Shown here: piece after piece, positions 10,134 through 19,218 of the stretch
Layout of the letters: each line of letters begins with the position of its first letter
How positions within the stretch are numbered: position 1 is the first letter of the stretch
Assembly (NCBI RefSeq): GCF_000760515.2
Contig: NW_013546147.1
Location: 1-24,145 of the forward strand
Reading direction: 5' to 3'
DNA from: Mitosporidium daphniae
Taxonomy: Eukaryota; Microsporidia
DNA length: 24,145 nucleotides
Translations under genes and position numbers: made by a program
Notes under the pieces: generated by a model
Database searches by the model: none
Seen by the model: only the letters and a program-made list of their open reading frames with translations
What the model was told of the DNA's origin: nothing

Positions 10134-10720
10134 ATGTTTTCATATCCTCTCGTTCAGAACGGCATTTCTTCGTCGCAGTCTCAGTCTCATATCGATAAGG
10201 GTATAACATACTGGGCCTTTCCATCAAAAAAACCCCATTGGCCCTTATCTCATCAAATGTTTGGGTTCTTCCTAAGACGGCTCTATTCGCCCTTAGGAAA
10301 TTCTTTTCTAAGCCCCTCGGAGCATGATGGTCCATGTATGATGCACAATGGGCCGCTATTTAATGCATTCCAATTATTGCAGGATAAGGTCGAAGTAAGC
10401 GGTTATGCTATTTTTACCTATAGCTTGAGCACAAGGTGACCACTTGTAGCCGCAATTCTCACGTCGCTACAGATTGCCATGGCACCACTGAAGCGCTTTC
10501 TTCGTCTTCTTGTGTTGTTGAAAATCCATATTTTGAGGGAGATGAAGAAGTAATTGGACGTCCAAACATTGTTGCTCCTCCGAAACAAGAAAAGAAATCT
10601 TCCATCAATTCGGAATTGTCCATTTCTCACGTCACGATAAGCTCCCTGATTTTGGTTGTAATTTTATATTTTATTGCCGTGGAGCAAGCAAAACTTGGCA
10701 TGGATATTCCGCCCGTTTAA
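10134..10720 (+). CDS. Small tail-anchored membrane protein, second candidate KASH-like protein
   Basis: Two exons, 10134-10394 and 10424-10720, are joined over a 29-nt intron (GTAAGC...TATAG). The join turns two overlapping frames into one 185-residue chain (DKVE|LEHK at the junction). I do not recognise the family. The first 90 residues are uncharged to basic with aromatic clusters (KKPHWPLSHQMFGFF). Residues 118-131 are acidic (NPYFEGDEE). One membrane segment lies at 157-173 (VTISSLILVVILYFIAV), and 12 residues follow, ending DIPPV. The design matches the gene just upstream: cytosolic region, single C-terminal anchor, short tail ending in Pro-Pro-X. The start at 10134 is the first ATG in this frame, and other nearby ATGs run into stops. 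The gene converges on the release factor with 48 bp between stops. Confidence 0.7.
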
Positions 10721-10735
10721 ATTAGCAAATAAATA

Positions 10736-10767
10736 AACAAACGAACAAACGAACAAATGAACAACAC
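10736..10767. repeat. 8-bp tandem repeat AACAAACG, four units
   Basis: AACAAACG is repeated at 10736-10743 and 10744-10751, with variant copies AACAAATG at 10752-10759 and AACAACAC at 10760-10767. It fills the short space between two convergent stop codons (10720 and 10769), where the 3' ends of both transcripts must lie. It is a simple microsatellite. Confidence 0.85.
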
Positions 10768-10768
10768 G

Positions 10769-12103
10769 TCAACGCGCAGATTTCAAGGCATCCTGTATTT
10801 GAGCCAATTGCTCCGCTCGTCTTCGGGCGCATAGGGTTTCAATAAACTCATCAAGCAATGAACCTCCAAGAAAAGAATCTATGCCATAGACGGATTTTGG
10901 GATCCGATGATCCGTTATCCGATCAGCAGCATAGTTATATGTTCTTATTTTCTCGTGCCGACCGCCAGTGCCAATCTATTTGTACAAGAGGGGAGGGGGC
11001 ATTTCTTACAAATTCTTTCCGCATCGACTGCTGGTTGGAGTGCATTTTCTCAGCCTTTGCTTTGATAATACGTCCTTTGAGGATCTCTAGAGCCTTTACC
11101 TTGTTATCAAACTGGGATCTAGACTCCTGGCAAGTAACGACAGTTCCGGTCGGTATATGGGTCAATCTGACTGCGCTATTAGTGGTGTTTGCATGCTGCC
11201 CCCCTGGGCCACTGGATCGATAGACATCAACCTTCAGCTCTTTTTCGCTGATTTCCTAAGAAAAACCGAAAAAGGTTACTAGTTCTTCAGATCCGGCTTC
11301 AGAGCCGTTGAATACGGCTACAGTTGCCGTACTTGTATGCATCCTTCCACAGCTGTCGGTAACTGGGACCCTTTGAACACGATGCACACNCCCTTCAAAT
11401 TTTAGCTTGTTAAAGGCACCCGGGCCAATAACAGAGGCACAGCCTTCGCGGAGGCCCGTCGAAGATTCCTCTTGCGAGTTAGAAAGCGGTTTGAATGTCC
11501 AGCCTTGCAGCTGGGCATATTTTTGGTACATTATCCACAGCTCCAAAGTAAACAAAGATGCTTCCGTGCCACCTGTGCCTGCTCTGATCTCCAGAATGGC
11601 ATTGGATGGCGAGGAGGGGTCGTCAGCGTCGTCATTGAAAGCTTGATTTTTCAAAAACAAGCTTGTGAGATTACTTTCCAACTCATTTAGCTTGGCCGTT
11701 AACATTTCAATTTCCTCAAGAAGAAGTATTTTGAATTCTTCAGAATGAGTAGCGGCGTTTTTCCGCTCGCATTGTAGAATATCTTTCTCCTATATGTTCA
11801 AAAGGACAAGAATACCTTTTGGAGCTTTGTCCAATCCTCAAAACACCTCGAAAATGGAGATATTTCGGCTATACGTGCGTATATTTCACCGCAATCTTCC
11901 AAATTTGTATTTTTACTTAGCATCTTGTGCTCCTTGTGGAAGCGACAAGCTACGGTCCACAGAGCGGAAAACTTTCCCTCTTCACACAGCTTGTTTTCTT
12001 GCTGCGACAGCTCAAATATGAAAGAAGGAAGTTCTATTGCTTTCCTTTTCAAAGCATAAAATCTAGACTTTCCCCAAACCGAAAGCGGTGAAATCAGCCA
12101 CAT
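10769..12103 (-). CDS. MRF1: Mitochondrial class-I peptide chain release factor (RF1 type)
   Basis: Four exons on the minus strand: 12103-11816, 11789-11280, 11255-11010 and 10975-10769, with introns of 26, 24 and 34 nt. The product is 416 residues, close to yeast Mrf1. The N-terminus ([20 protein letters not shown]) is hydrophobic and basic without acids, like a mitochondrial presequence. The family core is clear: [56 protein letters not shown], then [17 protein letters not shown] with the catalytic GGQ at about 284-286, and [15 protein letters not shown]. The stop-codon-reading tripeptide is PVT, in the place of bacterial RF1's PAT. This marks an RF1 (UAA/UAG) rather than an RF2 factor. Base 11390 is an N, and the residue there is probably Gly. 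It lies 39 bp downstream of the helicase on the same strand. Confidence 0.95.
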
Positions 12104-12142
12104 CGCAAGTACTGCAATAAAGTGGAAATTTTTATGTAATTT

Positions 12143-14278
12143 TTAAATTAAATCGTCGTCAATGTCCCACGTGGTGGACTTTTTTCTTTGATCGGTTCCT
12201 CGGTATTGGTAATCGGTGGCTTCTCTTTGGCCATTGCTTTGATTTTGATATCCAATGGATTCTCCTCTTCGGATCCCTTGGCGAGAATCAGTGAAACGAG
12301 AATTGCTGAACCTATCTCTTCCAAAATCATTGCGGTAATTCGCTCCCCCCCTGTTGTAGTTAGGGCTTGAAAAGCCCGCTCCTCTGGAGGTATTTCTCAT
12401 TGATCCATATGAAACGGTGGCACGAGAATTGGATATCCTGTCATTAGATAGTTCCGGTATTTGATGAACTGCAAATATCTCGCCATTTTCGCCTACTTCT
12501 GGAAGCTCGTTTTGGATAAGAATATTCTTTCCAATCTCAAGAGGTACATCAAAAAGAAGGCTTTTTCGATCGGCACTCAATTTTCGCAACGAAATTTGAG
12601 ACAATATTTTTGGAACCGAAATTGCAGCTTCCAAGGAAGAGACAAGCTCCTCAACATTATTTAGAGCTCGCTTTGGAGAGTACTGAAGCGTGATATATCC
12701 TTTTTCCCCCGTCAAAGCAGATCTGTTGATTTTAAAGGATGCAGGAAAGGATCTGTGGAGGAGAGCAGCCAGCGAAAGGATGGCATCTTTTTGAGATGCG
12801 GGATTTGATTCCAGAAATCCAGCTACAACAGCACTCATGGAATTCTTTTCTTCTACGGAGACCCCTTTGATGATTTGAGAAAAAGTATCCTTATCTTTGA
12901 TGACCAGGGAGCGGCCAACGGCCAGTGCTTGGCGAGAAAATTTAAATCCAGCAATCTTTTCAATCTCCGCTAGGTCCGATAGATTCTCTTCGGGATTGTA
13001 GATCAAGACATTGACACCGCCCTTTCCTGCACGAGCGGTTCTTCCAGAACGATGGATAAAAGTCTCAACCATTGGCGGCGGGTTTAGTTGGATAACAACA
13101 TCAACATCGGCGATATCCAACCCTCTTGCTGCTACATCAGTAGCAACAAGGACATTGACGCGTCCAGTTTTAAAGTCATCCAGGGTGTCGTTGCGTTGAT
13201 TTTGTGAAAGATCTCCATGAAGAGCCCCGCAAATAGGCCTGATATTTCCTGTGTATCCTGAAAATAGACCAGAGGCAAGGTGAGATACTTGCCTTTTGGT
13301 GTCACAGAAAATTAGCGCCTTCATTGGAACAACAGAAGACGATGGACAAAACGTCGTGAGCACTTCAGTGACAAAGGGCACCAAGTCTTCTCCCCGATAT
13401 GCAAGAGCGACCTGCCTAATGTTTTCACTGGTGCGGATCGTTGTTTCACCGACAGCATCGACGTAAATCTTGTGGGGCCGCTTAAAGTATGACTTTGCAG
13501 TGGAAGTGACCCATTCTGGGACGGTTGCACTAAATAAAAGCATTTGTGGAAATTGGTTTCCCGATGAACTGACTCCAGATTGAACGTTTGATAAAATGCT
13601 CTCCAACGATGCTTTGAAGCCGAGATCCAGCATAAAGTCCGCCTCGTCGAGTACAATAAAGTCCAAATCACCGAGCTGCAAGGCTCCTCGTTCATAAAGG
13701 TCAAGAAGCCTTCCCGGCGTGCCGATCACAATATCGACACCACGAGAGAGAATTTCCAGCTGGGGATTGATATTGATTCCGCCATAACAGACACAAGAAT
13801 AGACGCTATGCGGCGAAAATTCCTTAACAGCCAATGAGATTTGAGTTGCAAGCTCTCTAGTCGGTGCAATGATCAGTGCTTTTGGTTTGGAACGGCCTGT
13901 TTTTCGATCTTGCTTTTCTGCTGCAATCTTTGAAATAATTGGAAGAGCAAAAGCGAGGGTTTTCCCTGTTCCGGTGCGAGCTCTAGCAAGCACATCGCTG
14001 CCATCTAGAATTTCTGCCCATACCGAAGCCTGGATGGGGAAAAGATTTTTTATGCCCTTTTTCAAAAAGTTGGCACGCGATTCGGCCGGCATTTCAAACG
14101 CTTCCACCGACGTCTCCGACAGCGAAGAAGTGGGATCAATGTATTTGTATGGAAGGCCGTGCTTAAGCGGAAGGCCAGCCGATGCGATGGCAAGTGATGA
14201 GAAATGCATTCGCCATCTTTTCTGGCCGAAAATCTTGGCACTGGGCTGGAATCGAGGTCGGCAGAATGTGGGACGCAT
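12143..14278 (-). CDS. DEAD-box RNA helicase with GUCT domain (DDX21/DDX50, plant RH3/RH9 type)
   Basis: One intronless frame of 711 codons. The core motifs are in order: Q motif (FPIQ at 80-83), Walker A ARTGTGKT 100-107, PTRELA 139-144, TPGR 187-190, DEAD 211-214, SAT 250-252, ARGLD 384-388 and HRSGRTAR 409-416. A GUCT domain follows at about 510-600 (LHRSFPASFKINRSAL, GYITLQYSP, ...LLFDVP). The tail from about 620 is rich in Arg, Gly, Asn and Ser (RGGANYRNDFGRDRF) and ends DIDDDLI. GUCT helicases unwind rRNA or group II introns: DDX21 in the nucleolus, RH3 in plastids, RH9/RH53 in plant mitochondria. Here the first 47 residues hold many Arg and Lys and only one acidic residue or fewer, which suggests mitochondrial import, next to a mitochondrial release factor. 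The location is inference. A decayed copy of its 5' end lies just upstream. Confidence 0.95.
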   Translation of the reverse strand: MRPTFCRPRFQPSAKIFGQKRWRMHFSSLAIASAGLPLKHGLPYKYIDPTSSLSETSVEAFEMPAESRANFLKKGIKNLFPIQASVWAEILDGSDVLARARTGTGKTLAFALPIISKIAAEKQDRKTGRSKPKALIIAPTRELATQISLAVKEFSPHSVYSCVCYGGININPQLEILSRGVDIVIGTPGRLLDLYERGALQLGDLDFIVLDEADFMLDLGFKASLESILSNVQSGVSSSGNQFPQMLLFSATVPEWVTSTAKSYFKRPHKIYVDAVGETTIRTSENIRQVALAYRGEDLVPFVTEVLTTFCPSSSVVPMKALIFCDTKRQVSHLASGLFSGYTGNIRPICGALHGDLSQNQRNDTLDDFKTGRVNVLVATDVAARGLDIADVDVVIQLNPPPMVETFIHRSGRTARAGKGGVNVLIYNPEENLSDLAEIEKIAGFKFSRQALAVGRSLVIKDKDTFSQIIKGVSVEEKNSMSAVVAGFLESNPASQKDAILSLAALLHRSFPASFKINRSALTGEKGYITLQYSPKRALNNVEELVSSLEAAISVPKILSQISLRKLSADRKSLLFDVPLEIGKNILIQNELPEVGENGEIFAVHQIPELSNDRISNSRATVSYGSMRNTSRGAGFSSPNYNRGGANYRNDFGRDRFSNSRFTDSRQGIRRGESIGYQNQSNGQREATDYQYRGTDQRKKSTTWDIDDDLI

Positions 14279-14357
14279 CAGTTAAAATTCATTTGCGATT
14301 GTGCGGATTATGTTTATTAAATTTTATTCTTCAGATTTAAGAGTAGCACATAAAACG

Positions 14358-14693
14358 AAGCTATTTCTCCAATAAAGAGGCAAGGGAAATAAGGGGCGCC
14401 TATACAGGCTGCCGACAGGTTGATAAATCTGTAGACAAGAGAATCCTGAAATGTGATGACGACTTTAGAAAGAACATATGCCCCATGCCGCTTAAAATAA
14501 CGCTATTTTTAGATAGCGATGGGGAGGAGAGAACCTCAATTGCGCTTTGAGAAAGAGAACAAGACGGGTCAATGTATCTGAATGGCAGCTTTGAGATCGA
14601 ATGTTTTTTTGTGGAACAGACATACCTTCGAACCCAATCCTTTGCCGTAAACGGACGAAAACGAGAAGATGAACCAAACGACGGCCGATGCAT
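14358..14693 (-). pseudogene. Relic of a tandem duplication of the 5' end of the GUCT helicase gene
   Basis: An ATG at 14693 opens a frame to a stop at 14400-14402. Its product aligns from the first residue with the helicase that starts at 14278. RPSF pairs with RPTF, then SRFRPF with PRFQPS, and LPFRYIDPSCSLSQSAIEVL with LPYKYIDPTSSLSETSVEAF (10 of 20 identical, most others conservative). Further on, MFFLKSSSHFRILLSTD sits opposite LFPIQASVWAEILDGSD. After the stop the same frame reads APLISLASLLEK, opposite ALPIISKIAAEK, so similarity may run on to about 14358 with the Walker A region missing. No helicase core survives. The first part could still be translated, but the loss of the ATP-binding motif argues for decay. 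It sits between the aminopeptidase stop and the helicase start, all on one strand. Confidence 0.8.
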
Positions 14694-14888
14694 GCAATTT
14701 GGATTGCTAAGCAAAGCAATTAAAATTTAATTTAATTTGATTTGATTTGTATCAAACTTATCACTTCAAGTCAGACTTGGCCACTCCATTTGAGGCCGAA
14801 TAAATTGTCAATCTTGGCCACAAAAGCTGTTCTAACCCTGTAATCCAGGAGGGCGTATGTATTTTTCCGATTTATTTGCACCACCCAA

Positions 14889-16939
14889 TTATGGGATGCT
14901 TTCCGGCCGACCATGTTTCAAGTCTTTTTCAATCATTTTGACCGCAATGGGATGGTAGGTTGATCGATTCTTTGCGAAGATTTGATTGGCCGCGTTGAAA
15001 TCAATTGAGGCTAGCGCTCTATGGAGAAAATGGGGCTCAAATTACCTGTAAACTGGTCTCAAATATTTCATTCTGCCGTTGCGGGCCAAAAACGCCTCAA
15101 CCTCATTTAAATCGACTATTAATCCACAAGACAACGAAAGGCAAAGCCAAGAATAGAAAATTTCGACATTTGTAACATCATGTAGCGAATATGAAGAATA
15201 AATGGCCCTCAGCGTAGAAAAGGTCAGCTTTTCTTTGTGCTGCAACGAAAGCACATTAAAAAACGACACTAGAAATAGGAATAATTAATTGCAAGGCAAC
15301 CTTTTTGCCACACCGTAAGCAAGCAATATTCGGCAGCGGTGGTGGGGATTTTGTTTGTATCTTCCAGCACCCTAAAGACTTAATAACAACATCAACTTTC
15401 CAATCAGCACAAGCACGCTATCCCTCATGCTGGTGTCGTAATTGGGAATCTTAGGGGGCATTCCATGTCCGTGCAACCAGGCTTCCCAATCAACAGTGTC
15501 AAATGTTCCACATGGAAAGGACGAAATTAAATGCTGGAGCCATTCGTCAGTGGAAATGGATCTGGTTGCAAAGTGTTTCAAATATTTTTGCATGTAGGAT
15601 AAAAAGGCATCTTGCCCGACAATAGTCTCCAAGTAAAATAAAAGAGTGTGCCCTTTTTCGTAGGGGACTCTGGAAAACGCGTCATCTGGATCTTTTCCAT
15701 TAGAAAGGTCGACAACCAATCTGGTCCATGGCGATGGATCGCATTTTCGGCGGTACTCTTCGACATCTGCGGCGAGCTCTTCCAATCCGAGGAGAGCAGA
15801 AAAATGTCTATACTTTTCATCATAGATTTGGGACAAGATTTTTCTTTCAAGAAACATCGTCCAGCCCTCGTTCAGCCAAAAATGCTCCCAAGAGCAAGAC
15901 GTAACGCTATTCCCTGTCCAGCTATGGCAAATTTCATGGATAACGACATCAACCAACGACCTAAAGAAAACCCCAAAGCGCTAACTTGTCTCCTGCCAAA
16001 AGAGAGGGTGTTACAAAAGTTAAACATGGATTCTCCATTCCCCCGAAAGGAAATCCAGGCGGCAATACCAGAATGTTATAATCTGTCCACATGTAGGGCG
16101 ACCCGGCCACCTTCTCAGCAAGTTGCAAAAACGTCTCCGTATCGGAGAACTCTTTTGCAGCAATTTGTACCTGCACCGGCTCTCCATATACAGTCGATCT
16201 TGGTCCGATACAAATTCCATCGATATTCCCAATTGCAAACGCAAACAAATAGCTCTACCGCAAGCAAAAATAAAAATCGAGTTACTGGAATCGGAATGGG
16301 CTGGGAAAACTCAAATACGCGATCAGAGGGCGATGCCTTTCTTTGGGCGGACATAACCGCCTTCATTCCCGGGCATTCTGTTAAATCAATGACTGCAGAG
16401 TAGCTGCACTTGAAGCTGGGAGAATCAAGACAGGGGAAAAGCGATCTGGCATGAATGGCTTGCAATTGCGTATAAACGTAGGGATGCGACTTTGAAAATG
16501 TTTGCAAAGGTAGTAGCCATTGAATAGCGCTGCAACGGGCATCCGTTTTCCAAGTTATTTCGATACGGAACTCATTTTCGGCACATAGCAATTTCGGAAT
16601 CTCAACCTGCAAATATTGAGAACACATGTCACACGATGCATTTTCATTTTCCTTGATGGAATACTAAGGACACGTTTAGCTTTTCAACCATCTAACCTTC
16701 AGCTTCTGAGAGTTTCTGGCATCGACTACGGAATCAATAAGCAGGTCATGGACATCAAGAGAAAAAAAACACGAGTCCCCGCAAGTGGATGCTGTCGTGC
16801 TTAAAGCATAGATGCCCTTGCATGCAAGCACTTGGTCTTGAAAGTTTGGGGTGATCACAAAATGTTGATGTCTTAACTCGACAGGCCTATCTTCAACGGG
16901 GAGAATGCATGACGTGGGGTCAAGTTTGTACATCTTCAT
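14889..16939 (-). CDS. LTA4H: Leukotriene A4 hydrolase-type M1 zinc aminopeptidase
   Basis: Seven exons on the minus strand: 16939-16697, 16663-16286, 16254-15986, 15960-15397, 15371-15301, 15268-15046 and 15018-14889. The introns are 33, 31, 25, 25, 32 and 27 nt. The product is 625 residues (human LTA4H is 611). It carries the substrate-binding motif GGMENP at about 278-283. The zinc site is HEICH at 305-309 with the third ligand Glu at 328 in WLNEG, the correct 22-residue spacing. PYEKG follows, with the proton-donor Tyr region. In the C-terminal helical domain GRMKYLRP keeps the Arg and Lys that recognise the substrate carboxylate. The fungal relatives are cytosolic or nuclear aminopeptidases with a weak epoxide hydrolase activity. 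An in-frame ATG at 16978 would add 13 residues. I prefer 16939 on length. The gene ends about 195 bp upstream of the helicase relic. Confidence 0.95.
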
Positions 16940-17069
16940 CAACAGATCAAAATTATGCCCCAATAAATTACCATGCAAATTTGAGGGTTTAATTCAGACT
17001 CAAAGTTTGGCCTACACACTAGACACACGGGGAGGGCCAGTCACAACATATTAAAAAAAGTTTATTGGT

Positions 17070-17427
17070 TTATGCATAGACAGAACCAAGATCAGCATCG
17101 CCAGAATCTGTAATTGAAAGACAACCGACTCTGAAGAATTTTCCACACGCAGTTCCCAAATCAATGTTGCCTAATGCATAAATACGTAAAGCTCTTACTT
17201 CCATTGAAATGGTGCACATGTGTCTGCGAAAGCATAGCATAGTATTCTATCTCGGACTTGCGAAGAGGTGGGCAGTTTGAGGCAAGAATGATGAGCTTCG
17301 ATTTTCCTTGACGAATAGACTTGAGTGTAGAGCTGTATCCAAGAGACGCCTTTCCGCTTTTCATCACAAGAGCAAGCTTGGAGTTGATGGACTCTAGGGA
17401 CCGCTTGGACTTTTTATCAGCAGTCAT
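17070..17427 (-). CDS. RPL30: 60S ribosomal protein eL30
   Basis: Two exons, 17427-17199 and 17170-17070, with a 28-nt intron (GTAAGA...ATTAG). The product is 109 residues. The N-terminal half reads [40 protein letters not shown] and [18 protein letters not shown], nearly identical to eukaryotic eL30. Exon 2 restores [27 protein letters not shown], the expected C-terminal half; without splicing the chain would read into an early stop. eL30 is a small L7Ae-fold protein at the large-subunit interface that in yeast also represses splicing of its own transcript. Whether that happens with so small an intron cannot be read from the sequence. Neighbours on the same strand are UPF0538 (63 bp upstream) and the aminopeptidase. 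Confidence 0.97.
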
Positions 17428-17490
17428 TCGATAGAAACAGAAAAAAATATTGTTTACCCTTGATGCAAAAAGCGAAATTTTATATTTAAT

Positions 17491-17903
17491 TTACAGAAAT
17501 TTATAGGTAGGGTTGGCCTTGAAGTTCAAATAGGCCTCCTCATTGAAAAAGGATATTTCGGTCTCATTTTGAATCGGAAACTCGGACAAGCATCTCGTTC
17601 CGGGGCCCATCAGCAAGGTATCGTCGGAATCCAGATTTATCGCCAAGTTTTGGGACTTTGTGCCATGTGGCTGGTAATATATTTTCAAAGTATCCAAAGT
17701 GGTCTTTAAAAAGCATTTCGAATAAATTGGATGCTTGCAAATTTCTAATGTTAACAAAAAGTGCATGTACCCTTTTCAATGTAACCTTTAAGGTCATCGA
17801 CAGTAGCACTGCCACTTTCAAACAGAGTGTCAAAATCTTTGATAATCAAATGAAAGATTGTCCGAAACTCGAACGACTTGATCAGCCGAATTGTCACCAA
17901 CAT
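17491..17903 (-). CDS. UPF0538 family protein (C2orf76 homologue)
   Basis: Two exons, 17903-17771 and 17744-17491, joined over a 26-nt intron (GTACAT...CATTAG), give 128 residues. Human C2orf76 is 126. The start MLVTIRLIKSFEFRTI corresponds to the family's ITVRLIRSFEHRNF. The end reads LDTLKIYYQPHGTKSQNLAI, then DDTLLMGPG, then NETEISFFNEEAYLNFKANP, matching [27 protein letters not shown] and [20 protein letters not shown]. Function is unknown; the fold is predicted to be ubiquitin-like in annotation of relatives. The ATG at 17903 faces transaldolase's ATG at 17963 over only 59 bp, so they share a bidirectional promoter. Confidence 0.93.
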
Positions 17904-17962
17904 TTTAAAAACTTTATTAAACTGATCACAAATTGATATGTCGCGGTGTTTTAATAATTTTA

Positions 17963-19042
17963 ATGTCATCTGTGTTGGATCAACTGAGGGAATATACAAC
18001 CATTGTATGTGATACGGGAGACATAAATGGTTCGACACAATTGATCATATAACTTTAGCTATCACTAAATTCAAACCGCAGGATGCCACCACAAACCCAA
18101 CGCTAATTCTGGCCTCTTCTCAGCAGCCAGAGTACGCTCATTTGATTACGGACGCCGTTGAATTTTCGCTTGCAAAAAAGTCCCCTCGGTTGGTGATCTA
18201 ATTTGTAGATGCAAAAATGAGGTCGAAAAAATGCATTGGGCGCTTGACAAGTTGGTAGGTGGGAGTTTTGAATACCCTTTTAGATTGTAAATTTTGGCGC
18301 CGAAATACTAAAAATCATCCCAGGAAGGGTCTCCACTGAAGTTGACGCAAGGTAGTGCATCTGCCGTTATTTTGCCAGATTATCTTTCGATACGCAGGGG
18401 ACCATCGAGAAGGCTAGAAGACTAATCGGGTTGTATGAGAATGAAATGAAAATCCCGCGAGCAAGGATCCTAATCAAGATAGCCGCCACGTGGGAAGGAA
18501 TCGAGGCTGCAAAAATGCTGGAAAAAGAAGGGATACACTGTAACCTGACCCTTTTATTTGGATTTCCACAAGCAGTTTGCTGTGCGGAAGCCGGTGTTAC
18601 ACTGATATCGCCATTTGTTGGTCGTATCTATGACTGGTATGTGAAGGAGACCGGAAAATCCTACTCCCACGCAGAAGACCCCGGGGTGGAATCAGTGAAA
18701 CGAATTTACAATTACTACAAGTTCTTCTCCTACAAGACAACAGTGATGGGGGCCTCGTTTAGAAACATCGGTCAAGTGCTTGAGCTTGCAGGTTGCGATG
18801 CTTTAACGGTCTCCCCGACGCTTCTATCACAGTTGCAAGCCGATTGTAAAACCAGAATCGAAAGAAAAATGTTCAATTCTGCTCCTGAGCACTTGAAACT
18901 TCATCGGGTTTCGTTCGATGAGAAGGGATTCCGATTTGCAATGAATGAAGATCAAATGGCAACAGAAAAGCTTTCAGAGGGGATCAGAAAATTTTCAGAG
19001 GACGCTGCCAAGCTCGAGGCGCTTTTGCTTGCCAGATTCTAG
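17963..19042 (+). CDS. TAL1: Transaldolase
   Basis: Five exons: 17963-18029, 18059-18192, 18222-18254, 18284-18351 and 18379-19042, with introns of 29, 29, 29 and 27 nt. The product is 321 residues, in the usual range. [20 protein letters not shown] begins the chain, followed by [36 protein letters not shown] and [11 protein letters not shown], which holds the Schiff-base Lys at about 134. [18 protein letters not shown] and [11 protein letters not shown] come after. The enzyme moves a dihydroxyacetone unit between sugar phosphates in the non-oxidative pentose phosphate pathway in the cytosol. Intron 2 is uncertain. Ending at 18221 gives a 29-nt intron. Splicing 18189-18208 instead gives a 20-nt intron after a likely branch site CTAAT and a 324-residue protein. 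Both keep the frame. Confidence 0.95.
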
Positions 19043-19218
19043 CTAATAAAATTTACGTCGGCCTAGCGATTTCGGTTGCGCTCGAAAACTCTTTCAAATA
19101 CTTGGATGGATTTTTTCCTTTCAAACAACGGTTGTAATTTCTTTTATTCAGAGACTTTCTATTCTTTATGTTATTCTTCACTTTCAAAGGGCTCCTTCGA
19201 TGCTTGGCAAGGGATGAA

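Noticed and set aside
10436-10449. A 14-nt intron (GTGACCACTTGTAG) joining the two frames of the small tail-anchored gene
   Set aside because: A 29-nt intron at 10395-10423 gives a proper in-frame join and a normal length.
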